Shown piece after piece: positions 1-7,857 of a DNA stretch of 15,395 nucleotides. The position numbers and the translations under genes are program-made. This DNA is from Moraxellaceae bacterium (GTDB lineage Bacteria; Pseudomonadota; Gammaproteobacteria; Pseudomonadales; Moraxellaceae): positions 1-15,395 of the forward strand of contig JASLCO010000094.1 in the NCBI GenBank assembly GCA_030146505.1, given 5' to 3'. Under the pieces are notes generated by a model. That model had not been told where the DNA came from. It made no database searches and worked only from the letters and a program-made list of their open reading frames with translations. Position 1 is the stretch's first letter. Each line of letters starts with the position of its first letter.

Positions 1-2768
1 AGCAGGCCGAGGGATTGTCCTCCCGCGTGGTGCTGAGGCCGGCAAGCTGGAAGGCGCCATCGCTCGAGAGACTGGTCGCGAGTCCGCTGCCACTGGCGCT
101 GTAGTGGGTATCGGAGGAACCGAACACCGTGACCCCGAGAGCCGCATCCACGAGATTGCTGTTGAAGTGATAGGTCAGGTTGAAGCTGTCCAGCGTACCG
201 CCCTGCCCGTTGGCGCTGTTGGCGGTACCGCCCTGCAGCGAATAGCTAGCCGTACCGCTGGTGTAGCCGTTGGCCAGCGGTGTGCCGGCGATCCAGGCAT
301 AGGTCGGCAGGCTGCTGTTCACGAAGAAATCATTGCCGGCAGGGCCGGTGCCGCCCTCAATGGGAGAAAGCTCGCCCCAGTGCAGGTTACCGTCACCAGA
401 CTGGTTGGCGGCCATGTCACCACGCTTGAAAAGCGCAGTGCCGGACGCATCCTTCAGGACCAGCAGGCCATATTCGTCAAGGCCCACCGAGCCCGCCAGC
501 AGGGGGCTGGCCGCTGAAGGCGAGTACACCGTCTGGCCCTGCAGGACCTGGGAGGGTTCGGGGTCGACCGGAACATCCGGGTCGGGCTCATAGCTTGTCT
601 GGCCCAGCGCGGCCACGCCGTAAGCGCCGAGCGTGCCCTCGTCGTACACCTGGTAGGTCGCGCCGACCTGGGCGTTGCTGGTGCCGGAGAAGAAGGCACT
701 GACATCCGTACTGCAGCCCGTGGAGCAGTCGGCATCATTGCGCGTGGTCGAGACACCGGAAAGCTGGAAAGCACCATCGCTGGAGAGACTGGTCGCGAGC
801 CCGTTGCCACTGGCGTGGTAGCGGGTGGTATTGGCCTGGCTGTCAAAAACTGCCACGCCCAGGTCCAGGTCCACCGTGTTGCCGGCAAAATGGTAGGTCA
901 GGTCGAAATTCTCCAGCTCGCCACTCTCGCCTTGCGCATTCCTCGCAAAACCCCCGCCGTTCTGCAGGGAATAGCTTGCCGTACCGCTGGTGTAGCCGTT
1001 GGCCAGCGGCGCGCCTCCCACCCAGGTCTGGGTCGGGAAGCCTTCCGTCACAAAAATCGTGTTGGTGACGGGACCATTGCCACCGTCAACCGCCACCTGT
1101 TCGCCCCAGAAGAGACCACCGGCGCTGCCGTAGGTGGCCTGCATGTCGCCACGCTTGAAAAGCACCTGGCTCTGCCCGTCCTGCACGGACAGCAGGCCCG
1201 CGTCATCCAGGCCCAGGGTGAGGCCGGCAACAGGCCCATTGCCCATGGTCAGCAAGGTCTGGCCCGTCAGGGTCTGGGTGGGTTCGGGATCGACCGGGAC
1301 TTCCGGATCGGGCTCATAGCCCACCTGGCCCAGCGCCGCCACGCCATAGGCGCCCGGGCCGGTGTTGTCGTTCACCCGGTAAGAGGCGCCGATCTGGGCA
1401 TTCGCCTCGCCCGAGAAGAAGGCACTGATATCCGTACTGCAGCCCGTGGAGCAGTCGGCATCATTGCGCGTGGTCGAAACACCGGAAAGCTGGAAAGCGC
1501 CATCGCTGGAGAGACTGGTCGCGAGTCCGCTGCCGCTGGCGTGGTAACGGGTGGTATTGGCCTGGCTGTCAAAAACCGCCACGCCCAGGTCCGCATCCAC
1601 GAGATTGCTGCTGAAGTGATAGGTCAGGTCAAAGTTTTCAAGTTCACCGCCCTGCCCGTTGGCGCTGTTGGCCGTGCCCCCTTGCAGCGAATAGCTGGCC
1701 GTACCGCTGGTATAGCCATTGGCCAGCGGTGCGCCGGCAACCCAGGCATAGGTCGGGAAACCTTCGGCCAGAAAAACAGTGTTCAGAGTCGGTCCGGTGC
1801 CATCGGTCACGGGCGTGAGCTCGCCCCAGGAAAGACCGTCGGCACCATCATGTGTGGAGGTCATGTCGCCACGCTTGAAGAGCGCGGTGCCCTCGCCATC
1901 CTGCAAAACCAGCAAGCCGGCATCGTCCAGGCCCACGGTGACGTTGCCAAGAGACGCACTGCCGGAGGGGAGCAGGGTCTGGCCCGTCAGGGTCTGGGTG
2001 GGTTCGGGGTCGACCGGAGTTTCCGGCTCGGGCTCATAGCTTCCCTGGCCCAGCGCCGCCACGCCATAAGCACCCGGGCCGCTGGCATCGGTGATCTTGT
2101 AGGAAGCGCCGATCTGGGCATTGGCGTCGCCCGAGAAAAAGGCATTGATGCTGGTGCTGCAGGCGCCGCTGAAGCAAGCCGAGGGATTGTCTTCCCGCGT
2201 GGTACTGAGGCCGGCAAGCTGGAAGGTACCGCTGGGCGACAGACTGGCCGACAGCCCGCTGCCGCTGGCACTGTAGTGGGTATTGGAGGAACCAAACACC
2301 GTGACCCCGAGGGCTGCATCCACGAGGTTGTTGTCGAAGTGGTAGGTCAGGCTGAAGTTTTCCAGCTCGCCACCCTGCCCGTTGGCGCTGTTGGCCGTGC
2401 CGCCCTGCAGCGAATAGCTGGCCGTGCCGCTGGTATGGCCATTGGTCAGCGGCGTTCCGGCTATCCAGGCGAAACTGGGGCTGCTGCTGATGTCCGGGAA
2501 GAAAGTGTTGACGCTGGGGCCATTGCCACCGGCCAGCGGGGTGAGTTCGCCCCAGTGCAGGTCACCTGCACTACCCTGGGTGGACTGCATGTCGCCACGC
2601 TTGAAGAGGGCCTGTCCGCCACTCTGCACGGACAACAGCCCTCCCGCCTCGTCCAGTCCCAGGGTCAGGCCACTGGAAGGAAGGTCAATGCTCACGGCCT
2701 GGACGCTAACCGCCTGCTGCTGTCCGCCGCTGCTGCCCCCGCCCAGATAGGAAGTCAGGACGGTCTGG
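1..2768 (-). repeat. Four tandem intragenic repeats of ~720-786 bp, order A-B-B-A
   Basis: The GGCCAGAC anchor of the linker recurs near 2768, 1981, 1261 and 535, giving unit lengths of about 786, 720 and 726 bp. The fourth unit is cut by the left edge. Units at ~1262-1981 and ~536-1261 (type B) are nearly identical over long stretches, for example 1429-1520 against 703-794. They encode STTRNDADCSTGCSTD. Units at ~1982-2768 and 1-535 (type A) encode STTREDNPSAC and VFGSSNTHY or VFGSSDTHY. The fourth unit also contains the B-type segment LATSLSSDGAF, so it is a mosaic. Such near-identity inside one gene suggests recent duplication and gene conversion. Confidence 0.9.
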
Positions 2769-3553
2769 CCCGGCAGTGTCGTGGTGGGCACGGGATCGGT
2801 GGACCCGGCCTGCTCGGGCTGGATGATGGGATCACCTGCCTTGTCGCGCAGGTCCGCCACCGGCAGCGAAGTGGGGTGGCTGCCATAGTCCTGGCTGTAG
2901 TCGGCGGCAAGCTGCTCTTCCGGCGACTCCTGGTCGCCGTTGACGCCACTGGCGCCGACATTGGCGGTTTCGTCAGTGAGTTCGGGCGCGCTTCCCTCAT
3001 CCTGCGCATGGATGTTCTGGCCGGCACCGCCCGTGATGTTGCCACCGTTGTTGGTGACGCTCACGAAACCGGAGCCCACGCTCACCACCAGCCCCCCTGG
3101 TCCGAGCGAGGCGCGGTAGCCGGTACCGCGGATACCGATGGTGGCCACCGGCGTGCGCACCTTGTAACTCTGCTTGTTCACCTTGCCGATGGCACCGGTG
3201 ATGGTGCGCATGCCACCCTGCAACAGGCTGAAGAAGAGGGAGGACTCTTCCGGCTTGCGGTTGGCGTAAAGATACTCGTCCACGCCGAAAACGCTGTTGG
3301 GCTGCAAGGAGACAAAGCCGCCGTCGGTGAAGCGTATCTGCAGGCGGCCGGCACGGGTGCTGATCTTGTCGCCACCGTTGATGACATCGCCATGGCGCAG
3401 CAGACGGGTCGTGCCATCTGCCGCAACGGCAGAGACATCACCCGTGACGAAGCTGACCTTGCCTGCCGTTTCCGCCAGCGCCGTGCCGGACAGCATGGCC
3501 ACGGAAGCTGCCAGGAGGCCCTTGCCGCTCAATACCGGTTTGAATGCTTTCAT
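1..3553 (-). CDS. FecR-domain protein with at least four tandem TbpB-like barrel repeats, candidate Slam substrate (3' end beyond window)
   Basis: The reading frame is open from ATG 3553 to the window edge: 1184 codons with no stop. Residues 1-27 form a Sec signal peptide (cleavage ALA|E) with no lipobox. Residues ~30-160 match a FecR domain (FVTGDVSAVAADG, GDKISTRAGRLQIRF, VRTPVATIGIRGTGY). A low-complexity region (~185-262) follows, then repeats at ~263-524, 525-764, 765-1006 and 1007 onward. Each repeat carries FKRGDM, a WGE motif, TSGTASYSLQ, a strand-rich segment ending in FFSG..NAQ(I/V)GA.Y, and AYGVAALGQ. This resembles the TbpB-like barrel found at the C-terminus of many FecR proteins and of Slam cargo, normally once per protein. 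Pro/Glu/Asp linkers such as PETPVDPEPTQTL join the repeats. No membrane helix or fecI-like sigma gene is nearby, so classical FecR anti-sigma function is unlikely. The Slam-like gene directly upstream suggests surface exposure or secretion. Adhesion or ligand binding is speculation. Confidence 0.88.
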   Translation of the reverse strand, partial: MKAFKPVLSGKGLLAASVAMLSGTALAETAGKVSFVTGDVSAVAADGTTRLLRHGDVINGGDKISTRAGRLQIRFTDGGFVSLQPNSVFGVDEYLYANRKPEESSLFFSLLQGGMRTITGAIGKVNKQSYKVRTPVATIGIRGTGYRASLGPGGLVVSVGSGFVSVTNNGGNITGGAGQNIHAQDEGSAPELTDETANVGASGVNGDQESPEEQLAADYSQDYGSHPTSLPVADLRDKAGDPIIQPEQAGSTDPVPTTTLPGQTVLTSYLGGGSSGGQQQAVSVQAVSIDLPSSGLTLGLDEAGGLLSVQSGGQALFKRGDMQSTQGSAGDLHWGELTPLAGGNGPSVNTFFPDISSSPSFAWIAGTPLTNGHTSGTASYSLQGGTANSANGQGGELENFSLTYHFDNNLVDAALGVTVFGSSNTHYSASGSGLSASLSPSGTFQLAGLSTTREDNPSACFSGACSTSINAFFSGDANAQIGASYKITDASGPGAYGVAALGQGSYEPEPETPVDPEPTQTLTGQTLLPSGSASLGNVTVGLDDAGLLVLQDGEGTALFKRGDMTSTHDGADGLSWGELTPVTDGTGPTLNTVFLAEGFPTYAWVAGAPLANGYTSGTASYSLQGGTANSANGQGGELENFDLTYHFSSNLVDADLGVAVFDSQANTTRYHASGSGLATSLSSDGAFQLSGVSTTRNDADCSTGCSTDISAFFSGEANAQIGASYRVNDNTGPGAYGVAALGQVGYEPDPEVPVDPEPTQTLTGQTLLTMGNGPVAGLTLGLDDAGLLSVQDGQSQVLFKRGDMQATYGSAGGLFWGEQVAVDGGNGPVTNTIFVTEGFPTQTWVGGAPLANGYTSGTASYSLQNGGGFARNAQGESGELENFDLTYHFAGNTVDLDLGVAVFDSQANTTRYHASGNGLATSLSSDGAFQLSGVSTTRNDADCSTGCSTDVSAFFSGTSNAQVGATYQVYDEGTLGAYGVAALGQTSYEPDPDVPVDPEPSQVLQGQTVYSPSAASPLLAGSVGLDEYGLLVLKDASGTALFKRGDMAANQSGDGNLHWGELSPIEGGTGPAGNDFFVNSSLPTYAWIAGTPLANGYTSGTASYSLQGGTANSANGQGGTLDSFNLTYHFNSNLVDAALGVTVFGSSDTHYSASGSGLATSLSSDGAFQLAGLSTTREDNPSAC

Positions 3554-3558
3554 GCTGA

Positions 3559-3566
3559 CTCTCCCT
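3559..3566 (-). promoter_or_regulatory. Shine-Dalgarno of the FecR-repeat gene, overlapping the upstream stop codon
   Basis: On the minus strand AGGGAGAG lies 5-7 bases before ATG 3553 and its first base is the last base of the Slam-like gene's TAA (3568-3566). This supports the chosen start and suggests translational coupling of the two genes. Confidence 0.7.
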
Positions 3567-4888
3567 TACAGCTCATAGCGGAAATCGACATTGACGACGT
3601 GCCGGTCGTAGTCGCTCAGCGTTTCATTGGAATTGCTGAGGGTGTAGGTATAGGCGGGCCTCAGGCTGACATGCGGAGCAAGCTGCCAGATGGCGCCCAG
3701 GCTGAGATCGAATTGCGTGTCCTTGCGGTCCGAGAGGAAGAACAGGTTGGACGGTGCGCCGTACTGGCGCCGTTCCACGCTGAAGGAACCGGTATAGCTG
3801 AGGGCATGTGACAAGGAGAAGCTGCCCCCCAGGCGCAGGCCGTAGAAATCCTGGTCGTATTCAGGGTGGTTGCCATCGGCGGATTCCGTACCGCCATACA
3901 GGCCGGCATAGAACACCGGCGCGTAGGCAATATCCGCCAGGGCCTGCGAATAGCCGCCACCCAGGGTGTAGCGGGTGGCATCGGCACGGCGGCCGCGGTA
4001 ATCGAGCTGGCTGCCCTGGACATAGGCGGAAAAGGCGGCAGTCTCCGAGAGCGCATGCTGGTACTGCGCCAGCAGGCCGGTGTAGTTGCGGTAGCGCTCG
4101 TTGTCGAGGTCATAGCCCTGTTGCTGGAGCTTGGCGAGCACGCTGTTGTGGCCTTCGCGCCAGGACAGGCCCAGGCCGCCATCCAGCACGAGGTTGCTGA
4201 ACTGGTCCCAGTCCTGGTAGCCACGCGTGGACACGCTGGCATCGGCCAGGAGGCGCAGCGAGGGGCTGAGCTTGTAGGAAAGGCTGGCGCCGGCGCCGCC
4301 CTGGAGGAAGGTATCGTCCTGCTGCACGCCAGCCGGGTTCAGCGTCCAGACCATGCCGGGCAGGGCGGGGAAAATCACGTTGCCGTCGGCCGTGGCGCTG
4401 TTGACGTTATTGTCCCAGCCAAAGCCCAGTTGCGCCCAGGCGCCCACTTGCCGTTTCTCGCTCACCTCACGCTGGTTGATGGCGCCCAGGTACTGCGCCA
4501 CCATGTTCTGCACCTCCACCGGTGGCTGGCTCTCCTGGATGGTCTGCAACTCGCTGCGGGCGCTGCTGTTTTCCCCCAGCGCCATGTGGGCACGGGCCAT
4601 CTGCACGCGGCAGGGACCGTTGTGCGGTTCCACCGCCAGGCAGCGCTCGAAGGCAAAAGCAGCTTCGCTCGCGCGGCCGGAATCCAGTGCCGCCACCCCC
4701 AGTACGTAATCGAAATCCGGCGTACCGCCCCGTTCATCCTCCAGTGGAGCCAGAAGATTGTAGGCACTGCCCGGCTGGCGTTTGGCCAGGAGCGCCTCGG
4801 CCTGGGCGATCAGGGGATCATTGCTGGCCGCCAGGGCCATGGGAGACAAGAGGAAAAAGGCGAGGGCAGGAGCAATGGAACGAGGCAT
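3566..4888 (-). CDS. Slam-like outer-membrane protein (TPR region plus DUF560-type barrel)
   Basis: This 440-residue protein starts at ATG 4888, with AGGGA eight bases upstream. Residues 1-20 are a signal peptide (LSPMALA|A). Residues ~25-135 are helical and TPR-like (LLAKRQPGSAYNLL, FDYVLGVAALDSGRASEAAF, RVQMARAHMALGENSSAR). From ~147 to the end are alternating amphipathic strands with GFGWDNNVN near the barrel start and a final strand VVNVDFRYEL. This layout and length match surface lipoprotein assembly modifiers (Slam, DUF560, type XI secretion). That family moves TbpB-like barrel cargo across the outer membrane. The next gene, 12 bases downstream, encodes tandem copies of such barrels, so the two probably form a channel-cargo pair. 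Family assignment is from recalled motifs and architecture. The alternative is another TPR-barrel protein of unknown role. Confidence 0.8.
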   Translation of the reverse strand: MPRSIAPALAFFLLSPMALAASNDPLIAQAEALLAKRQPGSAYNLLAPLEDERGGTPDFDYVLGVAALDSGRASEAAFAFERCLAVEPHNGPCRVQMARAHMALGENSSARSELQTIQESQPPVEVQNMVAQYLGAINQREVSEKRQVGAWAQLGFGWDNNVNSATADGNVIFPALPGMVWTLNPAGVQQDDTFLQGGAGASLSYKLSPSLRLLADASVSTRGYQDWDQFSNLVLDGGLGLSWREGHNSVLAKLQQQGYDLDNERYRNYTGLLAQYQHALSETAAFSAYVQGSQLDYRGRRADATRYTLGGGYSQALADIAYAPVFYAGLYGGTESADGNHPEYDQDFYGLRLGGSFSLSHALSYTGSFSVERRQYGAPSNLFFLSDRKDTQFDLSLGAIWQLAPHVSLRPAYTYTLSNSNETLSDYDRHVVNVDFRYEL

Positions 4889-5250
4889 GGTTCAATTCCC
4901 TGAAACAAGATGAAAACAAGGCGCCAACATCCGGTCACCAAGTGTAAAGGCCCGATGATAAGCGGACACCGTGACGGCGACCATCCCCGGAACAGGCGCC
5001 ATGCGCAACGAGCACGAATCTTCTGGTCATCGGGTGGGCGCCATCCTCCGAGCGGATGGACGGCACCTGAATCAAACGGGGGCAAGCCCCGGGAGCCTGC
5101 CCAAGGCTTTTTGCATGCGGCTTTTGATAAGCCCAAAACCTTGAAACGTCGGCCCGGCGAAGGCCGGGACCCATGCGACAGTGCTTTTTCCACCGCTTTA
5201 TGGGTTCCGGCCTTCGCCGGAACGACGGAAATCAAGATCGTGAATAGGCT
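4889..5250. other. Intergenic region between the Slam-like gene and the kinase gene
   Basis: These 362 bases hold no convincing gene. The part nearest 4888 should contain the promoter of the Slam-FecR unit, but I see no strong sigma-70 match. The part nearest 5250 holds the dyad repeat at 5147-5227. Short open frames here on both strands are translations of that repeat and of spacer DNA. Confidence 0.6.
5147..5227. repeat. Dyad intergenic repeat, possible terminator of the kinase transcript
   Basis: Two 27-base arms (5147-5173 and 5201-5227) are imperfect inverted copies of each other around a 27-base centre. Each arm contains a smaller palindrome, CCGGCGAAGGCCGG or CCGGCCTTCGCCGG. The element begins 23 bases downstream of the kinase stop codon. 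Related GGCGAAGGCC dyads are scattered between genes in many proteobacterial genomes. It could fold as a strong hairpin and end the minus-strand kinase transcript. The T-rich tract after it (TTTCAAGGTTTT) is weak for an intrinsic terminator. Confidence 0.7.
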
Positions 5251-7857
5251 CTAAGGCCTCGCCAGCTGCAGGATGCGCTGCATGTCCAGGCGGCGCACAC
5301 CTTCGCGGACGGCGTCGGCAAACTGCCAGGCGGCCGGTTCGCGCTGCATGATGTCTTCCACCCAGTCCTCGATGTCCGACACCCGGCCCTCGCTGGCAGC
5401 CTCGCGCAGCACGCAAAGCTCGGCTTCGGACGGACGGCACATATCGGCCGGCGCGGAGGCGGCACCGGTCTCATCCCACTCCAGCCGGAGCACGCTGGCA
5501 ATGGCCTCGGCCAAGAGGGCCGGCTCGGCCGGCTTCATGAGGATGGCGGCAAACACGAAATGTGGTGGCCAGTGGTCGGGCAGCACCGGCGCGGCACCGG
5601 AGAGCAGGATGAAGGGCATGGCATGGCCGGCTTCGCGGGCCAACCGCAGCAGCTCCCAGCCGCTCATGCCGGGCATGATCTGGTCGGTGATGACAAGGGC
5701 GAACGCCTGTTCGTCCAGGCGCGCGAGCGCCGTTGCGCCGCCATCGGCCAGGGCCACGTCAAAGCCCAGCGTGGCGAGAACGTCGGCCATCAGGGCACGG
5801 TTTTCGGCAATGTCGTCCACCACCAGCACGCGCCGCACCGGGCCGCGATAGCGCCGGGGCCGGAGTTCGCCGACCAGCGACTCCAGCTGTTCCTCAGCGG
5901 CCTCCTCCAGCGGGATGCTGAAGTGGAAACGGCTGCCACCGCCCGGCTCATCGTCACAGACCAGCTCGCCCCCCATGAGTTGCACGAACTGCTGGGAAAT
6001 GGCCAGCCCGAGGCCCATGCCTTCGCGGTGCGCCTTGCCCTGCTCGAAAGGCAGGAAAAGGCGGGCGCGCTCCTGCGCGGGGATGCCGAGGCCGTTGTCG
6101 CTCACGCTCAGGGAAAGATGGCCGTCCGCGGTGATGCCGGCCATGAGGCGAACGCGGGAGGCCTGGCTATGGCGACAGGCGTTGACCATGAGGTTGAGCA
6201 GCACCTGGCGCAGGCGTACCGGGTCCAGCAGCAGGGTGGACGGCAGGCCGGGCGCCAGTTCCAGGTCCAGCGTGATGCCCTGGGACTGCCCGAGCTGCTG
6301 CACTTCCTGCACGGTGGCCTTGAGCAGGGCGTGCAGATAGACCGGGCGTGGCGCCAGTGTCAGCTTGTTGGCCTCGAGGCGGGCGTAATCCAGCAATTCA
6401 TCGATCAGCGCCAGCAGGTGGCGTCCGCTTTGCTGCACGGCCGCGATGCGGCGGCGGTCATCAGCATTGCCACTGTCATTCAGGATGAGGCCGCTGTAAC
6501 CCAGGATGCTGTGCAGCGGCGTGCGCAGTTCGTGGCTGAGCTGGGCCAGGAAGGCCGACTTGGCATGGCTGCCGGCCTCGGCCAGTTCCTTGGCCATGCG
6601 CAGCTCGCGGGTACGCAGCATGACATCCTGCTCGGCCTGCAGGTGCGCCTGGCGGACCTGCAGCTCGGCGGCCTCACGCTCTTCGCGCAGCCGCCGCAGG
6701 ATGTCCACGATGACGATCACGATGAGGCTGCCCGACAGCAGCATGGCCCAGTTCTGCGAGTAGTCGATGAGCACGTCGTGGGGCAGGAAACCGAAGAGCT
6801 GCCCCAGCCGCATCAGGGTCAGTATCCAGGTGAGGGCAAAGGCCTGCAGCACCAGCATGGCATCCAGCACGCCCGCCTTCGCCGCGCGCACGGCCAGCAC
6901 GCCGATGAGCAGCATCACGGCCAGGCCGATGAAATAGCTCACGCCGGCCCAGTAGGCGTAGTTCAGCCAGAGCATGGCCGGCACGGTCAGCAGCATGAGG
7001 GAGGTCAGCGCCTGCAGCACCGACGTGAGGCGGGGAAAATGCTGGTCTGCCTTGAGCAGGCGCATGATGAGCCAGGCGCCACCGGCCAGGGAAATGACGC
7101 CGGTGATGCCGGGGCTGCGCAGGTTCCAGTCCTGTGCATGCGTCCACAGGTACTGGTAGGCATATTGCAGCAGGCTGATGTCATTGATGGCCGCGCCACC
7201 CACCATCACCACGAAATAGATCAGCGCGCGTTCGCGCGTGGTGACATACAGCAGCAGGCCGTAAAGCGTGAGCAGCAGGATGGCGCCGTACTGCATGCCG
7301 TTGAGCATGTCGAGCTTGCGCTCGGCGCGATGGAATTCCTCCGGCTGCCAGAGGCGGGTATGCAGCATGAGGGCATTGCCGGAAGCAATGCGCACATAGA
7401 CAGTGCGCGTCTCGCCCGGCAGGAAACGCAGGGGAAACAATATCTGCCGCGACATCACACGGCGTGCTTCCACCGGCACATTGGTGCCGCCCTGCTGCAC
7501 CTGCCAGCGGCCCGTGGGCTGGCGCTGGTAGAGGCGCACGTCCTGCAGGCGCGGCGGGCCTATTTCCAGGTAGCGGTCGCCATCATCAGGCAGCGGATTG
7601 TAGAAAGTGAAACGCAGCCAGATCACGTCACGCGTATAGCCCGGCGTGAAATCGCGCCATTGCGCCGGCTTGAAATGGCCGGCGGCCGCCACCTCGTCAA
7701 TGTCCATGCGGCCGCTGGCATCGCGCAGCATGCCGAAATCCTGGTTGAGGATGATGCCGTCGTCGTGACGGGAAAACACGCTCACGGCCTGCGCCGGCTG
7801 CGCACCAGCAGCCGACACCACGAACAGGAGCAGAAGGCAGCGAAGGATGATGCTCAC
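5251..7857 (-). CDS. Hybrid sensor histidine kinase with 7TMR-DISM sensor and C-terminal receiver
   Basis: This 868-residue inner-membrane kinase starts at GTG 7857, which overlaps the response regulator's TGA as GTGA. Residues 1-24 are a signal sequence. Residues ~25-175 are a periplasmic DISMED2-like domain. Seven membrane helices lie between ~188 and 390 (7TMR-DISM type). A coiled coil (~390-430) leads to the HisKA domain with phospho-acceptor His442 in SHELRTPLHS. The ATPase domain has N559 (NLMVNACRHS), the G1 motif SDNGLGIP (D587) and the G2 motif GMGLGLAIS (~613). The receiver (~675-790) has D681/D682, phospho-acceptor D725 in VITDQIMPG and K775. About 70 C-terminal residues follow, with no recognisable Hpt motif. 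It probably phosphorylates its own receiver and/or the neighbouring AraC-type regulator. The ligand is unknown; DISMED2 domains are thought to bind carbohydrate-like molecules. Confidence 0.93.
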   Translation of the reverse strand: MSIILRCLLLLFVVSAAGAQPAQAVSVFSRHDDGIILNQDFGMLRDASGRMDIDEVAAAGHFKPAQWRDFTPGYTRDVIWLRFTFYNPLPDDGDRYLEIGPPRLQDVRLYQRQPTGRWQVQQGGTNVPVEARRVMSRQILFPLRFLPGETRTVYVRIASGNALMLHTRLWQPEEFHRAERKLDMLNGMQYGAILLLTLYGLLLYVTTRERALIYFVVMVGGAAINDISLLQYAYQYLWTHAQDWNLRSPGITGVISLAGGAWLIMRLLKADQHFPRLTSVLQALTSLMLLTVPAMLWLNYAYWAGVSYFIGLAVMLLIGVLAVRAAKAGVLDAMLVLQAFALTWILTLMRLGQLFGFLPHDVLIDYSQNWAMLLSGSLIVIVIVDILRRLREEREAAELQVRQAHLQAEQDVMLRTRELRMAKELAEAGSHAKSAFLAQLSHELRTPLHSILGYSGLILNDSGNADDRRRIAAVQQSGRHLLALIDELLDYARLEANKLTLAPRPVYLHALLKATVQEVQQLGQSQGITLDLELAPGLPSTLLLDPVRLRQVLLNLMVNACRHSQASRVRLMAGITADGHLSLSVSDNGLGIPAQERARLFLPFEQGKAHREGMGLGLAISQQFVQLMGGELVCDDEPGGGSRFHFSIPLEEAAEEQLESLVGELRPRRYRGPVRRVLVVDDIAENRALMADVLATLGFDVALADGGATALARLDEQAFALVITDQIMPGMSGWELLRLAREAGHAMPFILLSGAAPVLPDHWPPHFVFAAILMKPAEPALLAEAIASVLRLEWDETGAASAPADMCRPSEAELCVLREAASEGRVSDIEDWVEDIMQREPAAWQFADAVREGVRRLDMQRILQLARP

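Noticed and set aside
1..2768. Regular repeats considered as a CRISPR array or satellite
   Set aside because: The period is ~720 bp, in frame, and encodes a conserved domain.
815..3811. Plus-strand open frame of 998 codons opposite the FecR-repeat gene
   Set aside because: It is the complement of a repetitive high-GC gene that has a signal peptide, a FecR domain and a Shine-Dalgarno. The plus-strand product is low-complexity Gly/Ala/Arg with no domain.
3866..4903. Plus-strand open frame of 345 codons opposite the Slam-like gene
   Set aside because: The minus strand has a signal peptide, TPR region and barrel strands. The plus product has no recognisable domain.
5041..5060. Small hairpin CCATCC-N7-GGATGG
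   Set aside because: A six-base stem with no T tract or gene end nearby is likely chance.
4810..5254. Short open frames on both strands in the Slam-kinase intergenic region
   Set aside because: They consist of the translated dyad repeat and spacer; no domain or ribosome site.
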